Assembly (NCBI GenBank): GCA_039189975.1
Contig: JBCCYI010000082.1
Location: 1-17,935, forward strand
DNA: 17,935 nucleotides
Direction of reading: 5' to 3'
From: HLUCCA09 sp039189975
GTDB lineage: Bacteria; Pseudomonadota; Alphaproteobacteria; Rhodobacterales; Rhodobacteraceae
Below are positions 15,075 to 17,935 of the stretch, piece after piece (position 1 is the first letter of the stretch; each line of letters begins with the position of its first letter). Under the pieces are notes generated by a model. It did not search any database. It had not been told where the DNA came from and was given only the letters and a program-made list of their open reading frames with translations. The position numbers were made by a program, and so were the translations under genes.

Positions 15075-17935
15075 CAGGGATCGTCCAATGGGCCGCAGAT
15101 CACGCCCGCATGATCATCGCGTTCATTGTGCTGTCGATCGTCATGGGCGGCTACGCCTATGTTGCGCTGCCCAAAGAGGGCGAGCCTGATATCGAAATCC
15201 CGGCGGTGTTCATCTCTGTCCCGTTTCCGGGGATCTCGGCGGAGGATGCCGAAAAGCTCCTTATCAAGCCGATGGAAACGGAGATGGCGGATCTCGATGG
15301 GCTGGACACCATGACCGGTACCGCCGTCGAAGGCTATGCCAACGTGGTGCTGGAGTTCGAGTTCGGCTGGGACAAGTCCCAGACCCTCGCAGACGTGCGC
15401 GCCGCCATGGACAAGGCGGAAGCCAAGTTCCCGGATGGCGCCGACAATTACACCGTCGGCGAATTCAATTTCTCCGAGTTCCCGATCATCGTGGTGAGCC
15501 TCTCGGGGCCGCTGCCGGAGCGCACGCTGCTGCAACTGGCCAATGAGCTCCAGACGGAGCTGGAGAGTCTTGAGCCTGTTCTGGAGGCCGCTCTGGCAGG
15601 TCACCGCGACGAGATGGTCGAGGTGATCATCGATCCGCTGCGGCTGGAATCCTACAACGTGACGGCCGGCGAACTGATCACCGCCGTCACGAACAACAAC
15701 CAGCTCATTGCGGCAGGCAATGTCGAGACGGAGAGCGGTGCCTTTGCGGTGAAGATCCCGTCCTCCTTCGACGAGACCCGCGACATTTATGCGCTGCCGG
15801 TAAAGGTCAATGGCGACCGGGTGATCACGCTGGGCGATCTTGCAGAGATTAATCTCACGTTCGAAGATCGCGCCGGAACCGCCCGATTTAATGGAGAAAC
15901 CACCGTTGCGCTGCAAGTCGTCAAGCGCAAGGGCTTCAACATCATCGACACCGCAGAGCTCGTGCGCACGGTCGTTGCCGAGCAACAGGAGAACTGGCCA
16001 GCCGAGCTGAAGCAGGCGGTGATCGTCGGCGCCTCGAACGATACATCGGGCGAGGTCAAGTCGATGGTGCAGCAGCTCGAAGGCTCCGTGCTGACGGCCA
16101 TCGCGCTCGTCATGATCGTGGTGTTGGCCGCCCTTGGGCCACGCCCGGCGCTTCTCGTGGGCTTCTCCATCCCCACGTCGTTCATGCTCTGTTTCCTGCT
16201 CTTGGCGGTGGCCGGCATTCCGATCTCGAATATCGTGATGTTCGGCCTGATCCTTGCGGTGGGCATGCTGGTCGATGGGGCCGTCGTCGTTGTCGAATAC
16301 GCGGACCGGCGGATCTCGGAAGGGTCGGGCCCGATGAAGGCCTATGTCGACGCGGCCCAGCGCATGTTCTGGCCCATCGTGTCTTCGACGGCGACGACGC
16401 TGTGCGCGTTCCTGCCCATGCTCTTCTGGCCTGGCGTACCGGGCGAGTTCATGGGGATGCTGCCGGTCACGCTCATCTTCGTTCTGTCGGCCTCGCTGGT
16501 CTCCGCGCTGATCTTCCTGCCCGTCATGGGCGGTGTCCTGGGCCGGATGACGCGCTCGTTCGGTGCAACCTCCGATGCGCTGCGTGGCAATCTGCCATGG
16601 GTCCTGCGCGCGGCGCTTGCGCTCGGAGCGACCTACGCGACGTTCCTGGGCGCGATGCAGGTCCTGAACCCCGCCTATCTCCTCGGAGACGCGGGCGCAG
16701 GCGTCGCCGGCAGCTTGCTCGGAGCGGCGATCTTCATTGGCGGGGCCATCGCCACCGCCGTTACGATGGACGCCGCACGGCTCAGCCTTCGGCCCCGCCG
16801 CATCCAGGCCGGCTACCGCCGGACGCTCTTTGGCCACATGACGAAGTTCATCGCCGGCAATCCGGTGATGCCGGTGGTGGTGATCGCCGGGGTGATCTTT
16901 TTCGTGGTGACGGTCTTCGGCGTCTATGGGCAGAACAACCGCGGCGTGGAGTTCTTCGTGGAGACGGCGCCGGAGCAGGCGATTGTCTATGTCCGGGCAC
17001 GCGGGAACCTGTCGCTCCAGGACAAGGACGCGCTGGTTCACGAGGTCGAGGAGGTGATCCTCGAGACCAAGGGAATCCGCAGCGCGTTCGCCTTTGCCGG
17101 AGAGGGCGGGCTCAACGCCAACACCGGCGGCGCTTCCGGACCACGCGACACGATCGGACAGGTGCAGATCGAGATGGTCCGCTGGGACGACCGACCGCGG
17201 ATCTCCGAGCCGGTGCGCCTCTTTGGCGTCCACGTGCTGGACCGTGAGATCATCGACCCGGCGTATGACGGCAAGACGATCATGGCCGTCTTGCAGGCGC
17301 GGCTGGACCAGATCCCCGGAATCTACACCGAGGTGACCGAGCTTGCGCAGGGGCCCGCGCAGGGCAAGCCGGTGCACCTTCGCATCGCCGGTGAAGACAT
17401 TGAGGCGCTTCAGGCCGCTGTTGACCGCGTGAATGCGCAGTTTGCCGCCACGCCCGGCTTGATCGACATCGAAGACACGACCCCCCTGCCCGGCATCGAC
17501 TGGCAGATCGACGTCGACGTCGAGAAGGCCGGTCGCTTCGGCGCGGATGTGGCGACCGTGGGGGCCATGGTGCAGCTTGTGACGCGGGGGATCTTCCTCG
17601 ACACGATGCGCGTGCCGACCTCCGAGGAGGAGATCGAGATTCGCGTGCGCCTGCCCGAAGAGGATCGTCTGCTTTCGACGCTCGACACCCTCAAGGTCCG
17701 AACCTCCGACGGTCTCGTCCCCCTGTCGAACTTCATCACGCGCACGCCGGTGGCCAAGCTCGGCCGGATCGACCGGGTGGGCCAGTCGCGCCACTACGAC
17801 GTAAAGGCGGATGTGGCGCCGGGTCTGGTCTCTCTCAAAGAAGTTCAGGCGGACGGATCGGAGATAGAGGTCGGCGTCGGAGCCGCGCGACCGCTCGATG
17901 CGACCGGTACGCCCGACATCGAGGGCGGCGAAAAC
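15071..17935 (+). CDS. RND-superfamily efflux permease, 3'-truncated by the window edge
   Basis: From ATG 15071 (overlapping the adaptor stop, with AGGAGG about 8 bases upstream) the frame is open for 955 codons to the last base. TM1 spans about residues 13-33 (MIIAFIVLSIVMGGYAYV). The first periplasmic loop has typical RND sequence (GEPDIEIPAVFISVPFPGISAEDAE...). TM2-TM6 span about 335-505 and include the TM4 proton-relay segment GMLVDGAVVVVE with D402. TM7 is near 599-620 and the second periplasmic loop follows. Only one aspartate is present where AcrB has an Asp-Asp pair (VDG instead of VDD). An inserted stretch around 505-570 adds two hydrophobic segments before TM7. It would pump drugs, lipophilic compounds or metals by proton antiport; substrate is not inferable. 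Confidence 0.93.
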   Translation, partial: MTGIVQWAADHARMIIAFIVLSIVMGGYAYVALPKEGEPDIEIPAVFISVPFPGISAEDAEKLLIKPMETEMADLDGLDTMTGTAVEGYANVVLEFEFGWDKSQTLADVRAAMDKAEAKFPDGADNYTVGEFNFSEFPIIVVSLSGPLPERTLLQLANELQTELESLEPVLEAALAGHRDEMVEVIIDPLRLESYNVTAGELITAVTNNNQLIAAGNVETESGAFAVKIPSSFDETRDIYALPVKVNGDRVITLGDLAEINLTFEDRAGTARFNGETTVALQVVKRKGFNIIDTAELVRTVVAEQQENWPAELKQAVIVGASNDTSGEVKSMVQQLEGSVLTAIALVMIVVLAALGPRPALLVGFSIPTSFMLCFLLLAVAGIPISNIVMFGLILAVGMLVDGAVVVVEYADRRISEGSGPMKAYVDAAQRMFWPIVSSTATTLCAFLPMLFWPGVPGEFMGMLPVTLIFVLSASLVSALIFLPVMGGVLGRMTRSFGATSDALRGNLPWVLRAALALGATYATFLGAMQVLNPAYLLGDAGAGVAGSLLGAAIFIGGAIATAVTMDAARLSLRPRRIQAGYRRTLFGHMTKFIAGNPVMPVVVIAGVIFFVVTVFGVYGQNNRGVEFFVETAPEQAIVYVRARGNLSLQDKDALVHEVEEVILETKGIRSAFAFAGEGGLNANTGGASGPRDTIGQVQIEMVRWDDRPRISEPVRLFGVHVLDREIIDPAYDGKTIMAVLQARLDQIPGIYTEVTELAQGPAQGKPVHLRIAGEDIEALQAAVDRVNAQFAATPGLIDIEDTTPLPGIDWQIDVDVEKAGRFGADVATVGAMVQLVTRGIFLDTMRVPTSEEEIEIRVRLPEEDRLLSTLDTLKVRTSDGLVPLSNFITRTPVAKLGRIDRVGQSRHYDVKADVAPGLVSLKEVQADGSEIEVGVGAARPLDATGTPDIEGGEN

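Noticed and set aside
14894..17794. A 966-codon open frame antisense to the RND permease and adaptor end
   Set aside because: It mirrors a strong RND coding frame. Its composition is His/Arg/Asp-rich with no recognisable domain, as expected for the antisense shadow of a high-GC gene.
1..17935. CRISPR arrays, tRNA or rRNA genes, toxin-antitoxin or phage-defence modules
   Set aside because: No regularly spaced repeats, cloverleaf-like sequences or recognisable defence domains were seen on either strand.

Overview
The window is GC-rich, with G/C-biased third codon positions, tightly packed genes and long spurious antisense reading frames. Gene content suggests an alphaproteobacterium, most likely Rhodobacteraceae (Roseobacter-like). 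It carries an inositol operon with free-standing IolC, a YfgM-BamB pair, and an RND pump of a type common in marine Rhodobacterales. The taxonomic call is inference from gene content only.

Region 1 (1-7713) is a myo-inositol catabolic locus. A Gfo/Idh/MocA oxidoreductase runs leftward off the window edge (1128 to 1). Divergent from it is a rightward operon: iolD, a phytanoyl-CoA-dioxygenase-like gene, iolC, iolB, a class II aldolase (IolJ role) and iolG. Several junctions are ATGA stop/start overlaps. A perfect 16-bp palindrome, TTGCAACCGGTTGCAA, lies in the divergent gap and looks like a LacI-family operator. The encoded steps would be: IolG oxidises myo-inositol; IolE (not in the window) dehydrates the ketone; IolD opens the ring; IolB isomerises; IolC phosphorylates; and the aldolase yields DHAP and malonic semialdehyde. 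IolE, IolA, an inositol importer and a regulator are not in the window. The non-canonical member is the Fe(II)/2-oxoglutarate dioxygenase-like gene between iolD and iolC.

Region 2 (7714-11321) holds a leftward secreted DUF1906-type protein and a rightward CNNM/CBS-domain HlyC/CorC-family membrane protein. A 662-bp stretch without an intact gene follows. It contains what reads as the eroded C-terminal part of an IS481-type transposase on the minus strand, plus inverted repeats.

Region 3 (11322-13380, minus strand) is yfgM followed by bamB, an envelope-biogenesis pair of the outer-membrane protein assembly pathway. The der GTPase gene that commonly follows bamB is not present downstream.

Region 4 (13381-17935) is a 362-bp regulatory gap with a TetR-like operator candidate, then a periplasmic adaptor and an RND permease that overlap by ATGA. 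The permease runs off the right edge. It appears to carry two additional hydrophobic segments between its N- and C-terminal halves.
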